Assembly: GCF_030733425.1 (NCBI RefSeq)
Contig: NZ_JASHIZ010000002.1
Location: 62,001-126,000 of the forward strand
From: Roseovarius sp. MMSF_3350
GTDB taxonomy: Bacteria; Pseudomonadota; Alphaproteobacteria; Rhodobacterales; Rhodobacteraceae
Direction of reading: 5' to 3'
Length of the DNA: 64,000 nucleotides
This document shows positions 51,847 through 61,102 of this stretch, in pieces. Position 1 is the stretch's first letter. Every line of letters begins with the position of its first letter. The position numbers were made by a program, and so were the translations under genes. Under the pieces are notes generated by a model. It was not told where the DNA came from. It ran no database searches and saw only the letters and a list, made by a program, of their open reading frames with translations.

Positions 51847-52014
51847 CCTAGATCGAACATGTTCTTGTCTTTCCTTGCCGCGCTGTTTCCGCCTGGGAGA
51901 TAAGCGGAACCGCATAATGCGTCGAAGTTCACGGGCTCGCAGAAAGCGCTCGTCGTCAAGCAAGCGGAGGACGGGACGTCCGTTGCGGAGGTCTGCTAGG
52001 GACCTCTTCTCGCC
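51847..52014. other. Short non-coding stretch
   Basis: About 170 bases between the pseudogene end and the ASCH gene stop. Nothing recognisable. Confidence 0.3.
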
Positions 52015-52458
52015 TCATGTATCTGTCCGGAAGACGACCCTAAAGCGTTCGCAGATCAGATCCTGGTTCTCGTCGCATTCGTAGAATTCGGCGAGGTTCT
52101 TTCGCAGGGTTTTCGCGGTGCCGTCCCATTCCCCGTAATCCTGCGCAAAGTCGTTGTCCAGATCGCCGAGCCGGCGCAGCACGACCTCCGTCGTCTTGAT
52201 GACGGCGACCGGCGCGGAGTCCCCTCGCAGGAGCACGCTCAAGGCCCCCACGTACGGCCATGCCTCGCGGGACGGGTATTCGCTGGGCGGCGAAGAGGTT
52301 GCTGTCTTCTGGCCAGAAAGGACGACCGAAGCCCCGTGCTCGGCCGAGGCGGCGGAGGAACCTATCCGCATCACGTCATACAAAACCGGGTTGTCGAAAC
52401 CGGCTGCCGCGTCACTCGCCAGAAAGCGGTGCCAGAACTCCTCGACTTTCTTTTCCAT
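52015..52458 (-). CDS. ASCH-domain protein
   Basis: 147 residues. EEFWHRFLASDAAAGF at the start, LSGQKTATSSPPSEY (residues ~45-60), then YVGALSVLLRGDSAPVAVIKTTEVVLRRLGDLD and ENQDLICERFRVVF are the typical ASCH pattern. The domain is related to PUA and thought to bind RNA or modified nucleotides; some members hydrolyse N4-acetylcytidine. The ATG at 52458 fits homologue starts better than a GTG at 52518. No operon partner; it lies between decayed regions. Confidence 0.78.
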   Translation of the reverse strand: MEKKVEEFWHRFLASDAAAGFDNPVLYDVMRIGSSAASAEHGASVVLSGQKTATSSPPSEYPSREAWPYVGALSVLLRGDSAPVAVIKTTEVVLRRLGDLDNDFAQDYGEWDGTAKTLRKNLAEFYECDENQDLICERFRVVFRTDT

Positions 52459-52748
52459 CTCGTAACGCCTTTCAGGGCAATCGCGCCCCACCGGGGGCAC
52501 CTCGTTCCTCTCGATCACAATGATGTTCGTCGTGCAACGCTACAACGCCCTGCCTTGGCGTGGTCACTGCTGATTTCCTGTCGGTTCCGCCGCGTGCCGG
52601 GTGACGGTGGCGATAAACTTCATGACCGATCAGCCTGTTGTCGGCGAAGCGATCGACTGCGACGTGGCTGACGTACTCGCCGGCCCGAACGGCATGCCGA
52701 TCGGGCGCTGCGGTTTCCCTGTCGAGGCAAGACTTCCAGACCATGCCG
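52459..52748. other. Non-coding or decayed stretch
   Basis: About 290 bases between the ASCH and BTAD regulator genes. Short overlapping frames occur on both strands without motifs or good ribosome sites. Nothing I can support. Confidence 0.3.
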
Positions 52749-55700
52749 TCACGGTGCGCCGGCCGGAGGCGGCGGTTCGGTCTCGATCCCGGGCAGGGGG
52801 CGGGGCTCGGCCTCCAGCAGGACCTCGGCGATGCCGGAAAGGCAGCGCTCCCGCAGCCAGTCGGCATGGGCGCGGCGATCGCTGGCGGTGGCGGGCCAAA
52901 GCGCCAGTTCGGCGGTTCGCACATAGGCCTCCATCAGGCTGCCGGGGGCGTCGCCTGCGAATGCGGTCAGCGCATCCATATGCCGCCTGGCCAACGCCTG
53001 ATCCCGGTCGAGGACGGCGCATTCCAGCGCCGAGGCGTGAAACCAGACGAAGGAATGGGACAGCGCGTAGTGCGCGCTGCACGTCCGGCCGAGGGCCAGA
53101 GCGGCGTCGCGTTCCTTTCGCGTCCGGGCCAGAAGCGCGCTCAGCCCGAAAGCCGTCGCGCCGATGTCGGCATTGGTCTCCGCCCCCACCAGCAGCGGCG
53201 CGAGCAGGCGCCGGGCGGTGGACGGATCGCCCCGTCGCAGGGCCAGCTGGACGCGCAGGATGTCGACATCAGCCGAGATGCGGCTTTCCTTGCGGACCGA
53301 AATCAGCTTGTCGATGGCGTCGATGTCGTCCTGCATGCCGTCCAGATTTCCGGCGACCAACCGCATCTCGGCCCGGACCTCGCGAGCGACGGACTGGGTG
53401 CGGGCGGCCCCGCACTGGATGGCGCTGTCGACGGCGACATCCGCTAGAAGAAAGGCATGCGGGCCGGGGTCGGCAAAGAACCGGGCAAAGCCGCGCATGA
53501 ACAGGTATTCCTCGCGCACCAGCCCGAGCCCGGCGCTTTCGGCTGTTTCGATGACCCTGGAGAAGTGATGATAGGCCTCGGCGAACCGGCCCGAGGCATA
53601 GGCCGCGTCGCCGAGCCCGCCGTGGCCGCGGGCGATGCCGCGCGGATCGCCCGCCGCTTCGGCCACGGCCAGGGCGGCGGCGTGATGCGTCCGACAGGCA
53701 ACATGATCGCCACGCACGAAGGCGCGGTTGCCGCGCTGTTCGTGAATCTCCGCCCGGGCCGCGCCGGCAAGCCCGCTGGCATCGGCGATCTCCTCCGCCG
53801 CGTCGAGGGCGAGGTCTGCCTCTTCCCCACGGCCCACGCGATGCAGGACCAGCGCCTGGCGGGTCAGCATGGCCACATGGGTCTCGGCCCGGGTGGCGAA
53901 TGCATGGGCGGTGCGGTAATCCTCCAGCGCCCCGGCCATGTCGCCCCGGATGCGACGGATGCTGGCGCGGCAGGAATGCAGCTCGGCCCGGGATTCGGGA
54001 TCGCAGTCGCGCGCGAGGCCGGACTCGATATAGGGGATGGCGGCCGAAAAGCGGCGCGCTGCGACCATGGCGTTCGCGGCTGCCACGGCCGCGTGGCCCG
54101 CATCGATGTCGTCCGTCGCCCGCAATGCGTGATTGGCCCAGCTGAACGGTGCTGCCCCCCGGAAATGGGCCGCCGCCCGCTCGTGCCAATCCCCGCGCGT
54201 CTGCTCGGGAATGGACTCGTAGATCGCCAGATGGATGAGGTCGTGACCGAAGGCCAATCCGGTTTCGGTCTCGTGCAACAGGTCCCCGCTGGATCGCAGC
54301 AGTGCAGTGGCGGGAAAAATCGCGGCGGCATCCGCCGGGTCGAAATTGACGCCGAGGATCGCCGCCTGCCGCAATCCGTCCCGCTCGGCCTCGGGCAGGC
54401 GTTCGACCTGTTCCTGCACCAGTTCGGTGACACTGGCGGGGAGCGCGCCGTCGCTCCACTTCGCCTCGAGCAGGCGGATCAGGAACAGCGGATGCCCTGC
54501 GGCCCTTTCGATAGCCGCTTCTGGAGCGGCGATGTCGGGCGCAACGGCACGGACGAGGTCGCGGGCCGTCGCCTTTGGTAGCGGTGGCAAGGTGACCCGC
54601 ACCAGCCCCGACCGCGCGCGGACCGCCAGCCTCCGGTCAAGGCTGCGTGGTCCCGGCCGTTCGGTCAGAAGAACGACGGTGCGACTGTCCTGAAGCTGCC
54701 TGATCAGGTCGAGTATGAAATCGCCCGCGCCCATGGGCCGCCAATGACAATCCTCGATCACGACAAGCAGACCCGAGGGCTGCGCCGCGCGGGTCAGCGC
54801 GGCGGCCAGAACCTCGACGATCCGCGCTTGCTGCACCTCGGGCGCGAGCGCGCTCATCCGCAATTCCACCTCGTTGCATGGGTCCGCATCGTGCAGCCAC
54901 GACCAGACCGCCTGATCAATCGAGGACGCGTCAACCGGCTTCGCAAGGTCCCGCAGGCCCGCCATTATCCGCTGCGCCAGGTGGCGCGATCCGGCAGAGA
55001 ACGCCTCGAACCCGGCGGATGTGACTGGCATCCCGGACTGGCCGACGCTGCGGGCGATTTCCGTGGTCAGGCGACTCTTGCCGATCCCGGCCTCCCCGGC
55101 CAGGTGGATTGTCAGGCCGGTCTTCGCCGTCTGGGCCGATGCGATCGCGGCCTCGATCTGCGCCAGTTCCGTCTCCCGCCCTACGATCGGCAGGTCAGGG
55201 CGTTTGCGCATCGCGCCCGGGCGCAGGGCGACGGCGCGCTGGCCCGCCTCGACTGCCAGGCCAAGACGCGGTGCCAGGTCCGCAGTCACGAGAACCTCAC
55301 CGGGCTCCGCCGTCGCCGCGAGCCGCCGCGCCCGGGCATGGGACCGGGGCGTTGCCTGTGCGGCAGCGTCCTGAGCGATGAGCCCGAAGGACAGCGCCTG
55401 GCCCGCGCTGGCAGCCAGTTGCAGCGCCGTGTTCGACACGTCGCGCAAGGCCCGGTCGGTGAAGAGGAGCGCCACCTCGCCCGGCCCGGACTCCAATTCC
55501 ACCGCACCGTCGGCTTCCGCCCTGGCGCGCAGCCGGGCAAGATCGGCCGCGCTCTCCGCCTCCATGCAGATCAGCAGGAAGGTCGTGCCGGGCGGGGCGG
55601 TATCCGTCGTGTCGATCGTTGTATCCGGGCCCGGCGAGCTGGGCGCAGCGCCAGCGCCCCGACGCAGCCGATCATAGAGGGCGCGGGTCTCCGCCGCCGG

Positions 55701-56345
55701 CGCCGCGCCAAGATCGCGCCGCAGCGCGGCTTCCAAGGTTTCATACCGTGTCCGCACTGCCCCGCGCATGCCGCGCGCCGCATCCAGTTGCATCAGCCGC
55801 CGATGTGCCGCCTCGTCGAGCGGATCCAGTCCCAGCAGCCGATGCGCCAGCGCCGCGGCCTCCGGTCCGTCGCCCGCGCGATCGAGTTCTCGTGACAGCG
55901 CCTCCGTGGCGAGGGTCGCGAGCCTCGCGCGATGCTCCGCGATGGCCTGCGCAAGGTCCGAGGCAGTCGCGTCGAGGCCTTCCAGAAACGGCCCGCGATA
56001 GAGGCGCGCCGCCTCTGCCATATCATCGCGCGCCAGTGCCTCCTGAAACGCGTCGAGGTCGGATGACACGCCCGAACCAAGGCGCAACTCCTCGGCCTCC
56101 GTCTCGATCCAGCCATCGCCCCCGGCACGGCGGATCTGCGCCAGTGCCTGGCGCAGGCTGACCCGCGCCTGTTCGGCGTCACTGTCCTCCCACAACAAGG
56201 CGGCCAGCCGCTGCCGCGTCATTGTCCGGTGCCGCGCAACCGCCAGTAACCCGGCCAGCATACGGGGCTTGCGGGCGCTCAGCGGTACCTTCGCACCGTC
56301 CCGCGTCATCGCGAAACCGCCCAGACATTCGAGCCGGAGACTCAT
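52749..56345 (-). CDS. Giant BTAD/SARP-type regulator with degenerate cyclase, ATPase and TPR domains
   Basis: 1198 residues. Residues 1-90 are an OmpR/SARP winged helix (LSARKPRMLAGLLAVARHR, LLWEDSDAEQARVSLRQAL); ~97-235 are the bacterial transcriptional activation (BTAD) helices; ~254-375 resemble a class III nucleotide cyclase without catalytic residues (SHARARRLAATAEPGEVLVT is the recognisable part); ~390-700 are an AAA/STAND ATPase with Walker A GEAGIGKS (417-424) and DCHW-type Walker B region (VVIEDCHWRP); the rest is TPR. Such proteins act as signal-gated activators. It lies head to head with a homocysteine-methyltransferase-like gene, a possible target. High-GC, intact along its whole length. 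Confidence 0.85.
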   Translation of the reverse strand: MSLRLECLGGFAMTRDGAKVPLSARKPRMLAGLLAVARHRTMTRQRLAALLWEDSDAEQARVSLRQALAQIRRAGGDGWIETEAEELRLGSGVSSDLDAFQEALARDDMAEAARLYRGPFLEGLDATASDLAQAIAEHRARLATLATEALSRELDRAGDGPEAAALAHRLLGLDPLDEAAHRRLMQLDAARGMRGAVRTRYETLEAALRRDLGAAPAAETRALYDRLRRGAGAAPSSPGPDTTIDTTDTAPPGTTFLLICMEAESAADLARLRARAEADGAVELESGPGEVALLFTDRALRDVSNTALQLAASAGQALSFGLIAQDAAAQATPRSHARARRLAATAEPGEVLVTADLAPRLGLAVEAGQRAVALRPGAMRKRPDLPIVGRETELAQIEAAIASAQTAKTGLTIHLAGEAGIGKSRLTTEIARSVGQSGMPVTSAGFEAFSAGSRHLAQRIMAGLRDLAKPVDASSIDQAVWSWLHDADPCNEVELRMSALAPEVQQARIVEVLAAALTRAAQPSGLLVVIEDCHWRPMGAGDFILDLIRQLQDSRTVVLLTERPGPRSLDRRLAVRARSGLVRVTLPPLPKATARDLVRAVAPDIAAPEAAIERAAGHPLFLIRLLEAKWSDGALPASVTELVQEQVERLPEAERDGLRQAAILGVNFDPADAAAIFPATALLRSSGDLLHETETGLAFGHDLIHLAIYESIPEQTRGDWHERAAAHFRGAAPFSWANHALRATDDIDAGHAAVAAANAMVAARRFSAAIPYIESGLARDCDPESRAELHSCRASIRRIRGDMAGALEDYRTAHAFATRAETHVAMLTRQALVLHRVGRGEEADLALDAAEEIADASGLAGAARAEIHEQRGNRAFVRGDHVACRTHHAAALAVAEAAGDPRGIARGHGGLGDAAYASGRFAEAYHHFSRVIETAESAGLGLVREEYLFMRGFARFFADPGPHAFLLADVAVDSAIQCGAARTQSVAREVRAEMRLVAGNLDGMQDDIDAIDKLISVRKESRISADVDILRVQLALRRGDPSTARRLLAPLLVGAETNADIGATAFGLSALLARTRKERDAALALGRTCSAHYALSHSFVWFHASALECAVLDRDQALARRHMDALTAFAGDAPGSLMEAYVRTAELALWPATASDRRAHADWLRERCLSGIAEVLLEAEPRPLPGIETEPPPPAGAP

Positions 56346-56436
56346 TTTTCACGCACCTTTCACGGCCAGCCCCCCGGTTGAATTCACGCAGACCGGGCAA
56401 AAGCCGTCTCATCAGAAAATTTGAAAGAACCGACTC

Positions 56437-56601
56437 ATGACAAAATTCACTGCAACCCGAAGATCCGAAATTACGCCCGGAACAGAAAAGCCAAAGTTTT
56501 TCATCGACCTGATCACACGCATGTTCGGGCTGCCGCGGATCGACCCCCTCGACGAGACGACCGGTCTTCCGCCGCTTCCTCAAAATTCGAACCTATGTTG
56601 A
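56437..56601 (+). CDS. Candidate 54-residue small protein
   Basis: An open frame of 55 codons starting at an ATG about 90 bases from the divergent regulator start. It reads MTKFTATRRSEITPGTEKP then KFFIDLITRMFGLPRIDPL, an amphipathic helix with a Pro/Leu tail. GAAAGAACC precedes it. It stops five bases before the methyltransferase ATG, which itself lacks a ribosome site, so coupling is possible. No family known to me. Confidence 0.4.
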   Translation: MTKFTATRRSEITPGTEKPKFFIDLITRMFGLPRIDPLDETTGLPPLPQNSNLC

Positions 56602-56606
56602 CCCAC

Positions 56607-57557
56607 ATGACCACCCATCGCAATAATCTTCCTCAGCTGAATAATACTATGCTGCTGACCGATTCCGGCCTGGAAACGACGCTGATCTTCCATGATGGCC
56701 TCGATCTGCCGGCCTTCGCCGCCTACCCGCTGATGGAGACGGCCGAGGGGCGTGAGACGCTGGAGCGTTACTACCGCCGCCACATCGCAATCGCCGCGGA
56801 CCACGGCACCGGCTTCCTGCTGGAGGCTCCGACCTGGCGCGCCAGCCGCGACTGGGGTGCGCAGCTGGGGCACAGCCCCGAGGACCTTGCGCGGATCAAC
56901 CGTGCGGCGATCGGCTTGCTGTCCGATCTGCGCGGAGCCTGCGGGTCGGTCCGGCCGATGGTGATCTCGGGCAACATCGGCCCGCGCGGCGACGGCTACC
57001 GGCCCGACACCGCCATGACCGCTGCCGAGGCCGAGGACTACCACGCCGAACAGATCGGCTGGTTCGCCCAGACCGACGCGGACATGGTGACCGCCGTGAC
57101 ACTATCGACGGTCGCCGAAGGCATCGGCGTGACCCGGGCCGCGAAGAAGGCCGGGCTGCCGGTGGTCGTGGCCTATACGGTGGAGACCGACGGCCGTCTG
57201 CCCGACGGCACCCCGTTGGGCCGCGCCTTCGAGGAAACGGATGCGCGCACCGACTGCGCCGCCGCCTACTTCATGGTCAACTGCGCCCATCCCGACCATT
57301 TCCGCGGGGCGCTGGAGGCCGGCTCCGGCTGGCTGAAGCGGATCGGTGGCGTGCGCGCCAACGCCTCTCGCCTTAGCCATGCGGAGCTGGACGAGGCCGA
57401 GGAACTCGACGCCGGGAATCCGGCCGAGCTGGGCCGCGACTATGCCCGGCTGCGTCGCCTGCTGCCCAACCTCACGGTTCTGGGCGGCTGCTGCGGGACC
57501 GATCACCGTCATGTCGAGGCGATGGCCGATTGCTGCGTGGGGATCCACGCCGCCTGA
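56607..57557 (+). CDS. Homocysteine S-methyltransferase-family protein
   Basis: 316 residues. LLTDSGLETTLIFHDGLDLPAFAAYPL is the opening typical of this family, followed by the zinc-binding parts FMVNCAHPDHF and VLGGCCGTDHRH: three Cys as in BHMT/MmuM. It would move a methyl group from S-methylmethionine or a related donor to homocysteine, or act in another thiol methyl transfer. I choose the ATG at 56607 from homologue-like start (THRNNLPQLNN); 56595 and 56649 are alternatives. Divergent from the BTAD regulator. Confidence 0.85.
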   Translation: MTTHRNNLPQLNNTMLLTDSGLETTLIFHDGLDLPAFAAYPLMETAEGRETLERYYRRHIAIAADHGTGFLLEAPTWRASRDWGAQLGHSPEDLARINRAAIGLLSDLRGACGSVRPMVISGNIGPRGDGYRPDTAMTAAEAEDYHAEQIGWFAQTDADMVTAVTLSTVAEGIGVTRAAKKAGLPVVVAYTVETDGRLPDGTPLGRAFEETDARTDCAAAYFMVNCAHPDHFRGALEAGSGWLKRIGGVRANASRLSHAELDEAEELDAGNPAELGRDYARLRRLLPNLTVLGGCCGTDHRHVEAMADCCVGIHAA

Positions 57558-57659
57558 CCCGAACCTGACCGCGCTTCACCCTGAACCGCCTCTGATGATA
57601 TGGGGTGCCGGCACCTGCCGGCACCTTCAACCGCAAAGGGCCGGTCAAAGGACAGGACA

Positions 57660-58244
57660 ATGATACAGACGACACTGGCGCCGCACGCCATCTCGGCCAC
57701 GCCCGGCGACCAAGCGCTTTCCATCATCCGTAGCGCATTTGAACAGGACCCGCCTGTGCGATGGCTCTACCCGGATGACGCGGATTACCAGCGATACTTT
57801 CCCGACTTCGCCGCCGCCCTTGGCGCGCCCGCCTTCGCGGAGGGAACCTTGACCCTCAACACGGCCGCCGCGGCGCTTTGGGTTCGGCCCGGCTCCGAAC
57901 CGGACGAGGCAGCCTTGGGCGCGCTTGTCGAACGATCCATTCCGGCGCATCGTCAAGCAGACGTTTTCGCCGTGATCGAGGAAATGGGCGCACATCATCC
58001 GGAAGAGCCGCACTGGTATCTGCCCGTCTTCGGCACGCGACCCGAGATGCAGGGCAGGGGGCATGGCACGGCGCTACTGCGTCCCGTGCTCGAGGTCTGC
58101 GACCGCACCGGCGTGCCTGCCTATCTCGAGGCGACGACCGAGCGCAATCGCGCACTCTATGCCCGCCACGGGTTCGAGGCGACGGCAGAAATCAGGATAG
58201 TCGATTGCCCACCGCTGACAACGATGGTCCGCAAACCCCGGTAG
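57660..58244 (+). CDS. GNAT-family N-acetyltransferase
   Basis: 194 residues. Motif A is RPEMQGRGHGTALLRPVLE (residues ~128-146), with HWYLPVFG before it and the acyl-CoA pocket residues YLEATTERNRALYARHGF after it, all standard for GNAT. The opening ALSIIRSAFEQDPPVRWLYP fits the subgroup acting on small molecules or antibiotics. ATG at 57660 preceded by AAAGGACAGG. Cytosolic. Confidence 0.88.
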   Translation: MIQTTLAPHAISATPGDQALSIIRSAFEQDPPVRWLYPDDADYQRYFPDFAAALGAPAFAEGTLTLNTAAAALWVRPGSEPDEAALGALVERSIPAHRQADVFAVIEEMGAHHPEEPHWYLPVFGTRPEMQGRGHGTALLRPVLEVCDRTGVPAYLEATTERNRALYARHGFEATAEIRIVDCPPLTTMVRKPR

Positions 58245-58433
58245 AAGGAGCACTGCCATGACCGTCTTACACGCTCTACAGTATCTTGGCCGGGCGGGCC
58301 ACCGTGACAGGCCTCGCCTGCCACGAAGGGGCTGCTGGCCGATCGCGCCCGGGCGCGTTCCTGAGAGCCGGAACGCCGGCACGGGCCCCCTGGCGGGGTG
58401 TCCGCCGATCCACCCGGCGGTGAGGCAACCGCG
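58245..58433. other. Decayed stretch between acetyltransferase genes
   Basis: 190 bases with an ATG at 58258 that opens a 58-residue frame lacking any motif. Another frame reads TLYSILAGRATVTGLACHEG without a start. It looks like a frameshifted remnant. I do not call a gene here. Confidence 0.35.
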
Positions 58434-58955
58434 ATGACATCAGGACTGACGCTGCGGCCCTACGAAAGCTCCGACGCGGAAGCCCTCGCCGCAATCTATT
58501 GCAAGGCCGTGCTTCACCTGGGACCGCGTGCCTATGGGGTTGACCAGGTCGCGGCATGGCTGTCCATCGCGCCGGACGCCATTACGTTGCACCAGCTCTA
58601 CACCGACGGTCGGCACGCCGTTGTCGCGGCCGATGGGGCGAATGAGCCGATCGGGTTCGGAGACCTGGCCGACACCGGCCACATCCGGTTTCTATATATG
58701 GATCCTGATCACGCGGGTCGCGGCATCGGCTCTGCGCTTGTCGCAACGCTGTTGAAACACGCACGGGAGGCCGGAATTCCCAACGTGTTTTCCGACGCCA
58801 GCGAATTGGCGCGTCCCGTGTTCGAGAAGGCCGGCTTCACCTGCGTCTCACGCCAAGAGCACGAGATTGGCGGCTCCCGGATCCACAATTTTCACATGCG
58901 CATCAGAGTGTCGCGCGACATACCATCGCCATCGCGGTCACGGGATCAAGGTTAG
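58434..58955 (+). CDS. GNAT-family N-acetyltransferase
   Basis: 173 residues. LRPYESSDAEALAAIYCKAV begins the fold, and DPDHAGRGIGSALVATLLKHARE is motif A, then VFEKAGFTCVSRQEHEIGG. Resembles YafP-type GNATs. GTGAGGCAACC precedes the ATG. It stops eight bases before a third acetyltransferase gene. Substrate unknown. Confidence 0.86.
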   Translation: MTSGLTLRPYESSDAEALAAIYCKAVLHLGPRAYGVDQVAAWLSIAPDAITLHQLYTDGRHAVVAADGANEPIGFGDLADTGHIRFLYMDPDHAGRGIGSALVATLLKHAREAGIPNVFSDASELARPVFEKAGFTCVSRQEHEIGGSRIHNFHMRIRVSRDIPSPSRSRDQG

Positions 58956-58963
58956 GCAGACTC

Positions 58964-59641
58964 ATGGAGACAAACACGCAATTCGAGATCCGGCAGGCCG
59001 AACAACGCGATGCCGCCGAGATCGCCCGGCTCTTTCTCATCTCGTCGGACGGGCTGGCGACATATATCTGGCGCAGGCTGGCCGGAAAAGGCACGACGCT
59101 CGAAGCGGTCGGTGCCGCCCGCTATGCCCGTACCGGAACCACCTTTTCCTATCAGAACTGCCTGCTTGCGACTTTGGGCGAACAGATCGTCGGAATGGTC
59201 CACGCCTTCGAGATGCCGGAAACGGACGCAGAGGAACCGGAAACGGACCCGGTGCTCGCTCCCTACGCGGCGCTGGAAGATCCGGGCTCTCTCTACATTT
59301 CCGGCCTTGCCGTGCACGCTCCGTTCCGATCTCACGGGATCGGAGTCGCGCTTCTCGACTGTGTCGAGGCCTTGGCTTTCACCCGCGCCCTGCCGCGCCT
59401 GTCACTCATCTGCTTCGAGCGAAACACGCGCGCAGTCGACTTTTATCAGCGCGTCGGTTTCCGCGTCGCGGATCGGCGGCCCATCGTTCCGCACCCGGAT
59501 TTGCACTACGCGGAAGGTGACGCGCTTCTCATGACCCGAAGCATCACAGGGGAGCGAGCCGAGGGTATGTCGGTTCGTCGCCGCGCCGTGGCCGACAGTC
59601 ATGTCGGCAGCACCGACACACAAATTACCGCCGAAGACTGA
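58964..59641 (+). CDS. GNAT-family N-acetyltransferase
   Basis: 225 residues. FEIRQAEQRDAAEIARLFLIS opens the domain; motif A is HAPFRSHGIGVALLDCVEALA and motif B is CFERNTRAVDFYQRVGF. The C-terminal 35 residues extend past the domain and are basic, possibly disordered. It starts eight bases after the previous GNAT gene, suggesting one transcript. Confidence 0.86.
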   Translation: METNTQFEIRQAEQRDAAEIARLFLISSDGLATYIWRRLAGKGTTLEAVGAARYARTGTTFSYQNCLLATLGEQIVGMVHAFEMPETDAEEPETDPVLAPYAALEDPGSLYISGLAVHAPFRSHGIGVALLDCVEALAFTRALPRLSLICFERNTRAVDFYQRVGFRVADRRPIVPHPDLHYAEGDALLMTRSITGERAEGMSVRRRAVADSHVGSTDTQITAED

Positions 59642-59656
59642 ACAAGGAATAACCCG

Positions 59657-60052
59657 ATGACCTCCGGAACGCTGCAAATCTGTCTTGCCGCGATTTTTCT
59701 TTTCCTGGGCGCGTGGTGCCTTTTGTTTCCGGGTATGGTGGTGCGCGTCACCTTCCGCCCCGAGCTCGCGACCGCGACCGAACGAGCCCGTTTCCTGATG
59801 GGCTGTTTCGGCGCGCAGGCGGTGCTGTGCGGCACGATCATTGCCACCGCCCGATTTACTCCCACGACTTTCCTCGTCTTCGGGCTGGTCGGTTCGGTCC
59901 CCTTCTTTGCCTTCAATATCTGGTTCTGGCTGATCGAGCCGGTTCTGAACACTTGGATGCTTTTGGACCTTGCGGGAAATGTCGGAATTTTCGTGACCGG
60001 CATTTGGGGATGGCGTCTTTCGCGAAGAGAACAGGCATGCGCATCCGATTGA
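59657..60052 (+). CDS. Small four-helix membrane protein, unknown function
   Basis: 131 residues with four predicted helices (about 5-27, 45-65, 68-90 and 95-118). LFPGMVVRVTFRPEL and FNIWFWLIEPVLNTWMLLD are the clearest parts. AAGGAATAACCC precedes the ATG, 15 bases after the GNAT gene. I do not recognise the family; likely co-transcribed. Confidence 0.65.
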   Translation: MTSGTLQICLAAIFLFLGAWCLLFPGMVVRVTFRPELATATERARFLMGCFGAQAVLCGTIIATARFTPTTFLVFGLVGSVPFFAFNIWFWLIEPVLNTWMLLDLAGNVGIFVTGIWGWRLSRREQACASD

Positions 60053-60092
60053 CATCCCGGCTTTTCGACACACTCACAAAGGAACGATTTCT

Positions 60093-60353
60093 ATGAAGCT
60101 TACTGAAAAAACGATCGACGCCTCCGACGGCCAGTTCGACCCGCTTTCCGCGATCAGGCGTTATGCGGCATTCTCTCTTGGTGAAACCGGTGGCAACCCC
60201 GCCGGCGTGATGATCGCGGACGCATTGCCCGCGGTTGCCGAAATGCAGCATCTCGCGGCCCAGGTCGGCTACTCCGAAACCGTCTTTGCCGCCCAGCAGA
60301 GCGACGGCCCGTGGAGGGTGCGCTACTTCTCGCCCGAGGCCGAGTTTCCCTGA
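60093..60353 (+). pseudogene. Truncated PhzF-family protein
   Basis: 86 residues matching only the start of the PhzF fold: RYAAFSLGETGGNPAGVMIAD, MQHLAAQVGYSETVFAA and RYFSPEAEFP. In the family the next residues (roughly CGHATI) hold the catalytic part, and a full protein is about 280 residues. Here a stop codon falls just before that motif, and the DUF5946 gene begins 12 bases later, so the rest has been deleted. Probably not functional. Confidence 0.75.
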
Positions 60354-60365
60354 AAGGCGGCCGAG

Positions 60366-60923
60366 ATGAGCAGGCACACCGACACCTCCCGATGCGCCGG
60401 TTGCGGCGCAGTCCTCAGGGACAGCGATGGCCCGGTTCATGCCTACATGACATCCTCGCCGGCCTGTTTCGAACGGTTCAACCGCATTCTTGCGCCGGAG
60501 TATAGCCAGCCGTCACTTCGTGACACGCATCGCCTGACCGTCGATACCTACGCGGTTCAGCACCCGGGAGAGGGCAGTGACAGACGCCGGATCCAATCCG
60601 TCGGTCTGCACCTTGCACGTCTGTGCCTGCAACTCGCTGATCCGCGCCCCCCTCGTGAGACGAACGACGTGATGCTCGGCCTCTCGAAGTACAAGGAGAC
60701 CCTGAAACAACTGCAGCCGCCGGCGCGCTTCACCGTGACCGCTGCGGATGTTGCGCCATTCGCCGGCTCAGCGCATCACGCCGGGAAGGTCCGCGATTGG
60801 GCTGCCGCGACGTGGAACGACTGGGCCGGGCACCACGCGTACATTCGAGAATGGATTGCCGAGAGAAGAGGGGATTTGAAGCCTCGGGCCAAGCGTCTGC
60901 CCTCGACGCGACGGAAGAACTGA
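60366..60923 (+). CDS. DUF5946-like protein
   Basis: 185 residues. RCAGCGAVL with the following SPACFERFNRIL gives a Cys-based start that could bind metal, then LTVDTYAVQHPGEGSDRRRIQSVGLHLARLCLQL, the main conserved part of DUF5946. The family has no known function. It starts twelve bases after the PhzF fragment, with AAAGGCGGCC as ribosome site. Confidence 0.75.
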   Translation: MSRHTDTSRCAGCGAVLRDSDGPVHAYMTSSPACFERFNRILAPEYSQPSLRDTHRLTVDTYAVQHPGEGSDRRRIQSVGLHLARLCLQLADPRPPRETNDVMLGLSKYKETLKQLQPPARFTVTAADVAPFAGSAHHAGKVRDWAAATWNDWAGHHAYIREWIAERRGDLKPRAKRLPSTRRKN

Positions 60924-61102
60924 CGCCATTCGAGGAAGGTCATCGTAGATTCTTCGAAGAAGAGCTGGCGCTTTGGAATCAGCGCCTGAACCATACGCGG
61001 GACATCGCCGTGTTATGTGTCTGCGCGGAAAGTGGTGGCATGAACCGATACGCGGATTTGATTGAAATCGCTCCCAGCCTACGGACCCGGCGATGGGCGC
61101 CC

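Noticed and set aside
54744-55895. 383-codon plus-strand frame
   Set aside because: Antisense to the BTAD/ATPase regulator; Arg-rich with no family features.
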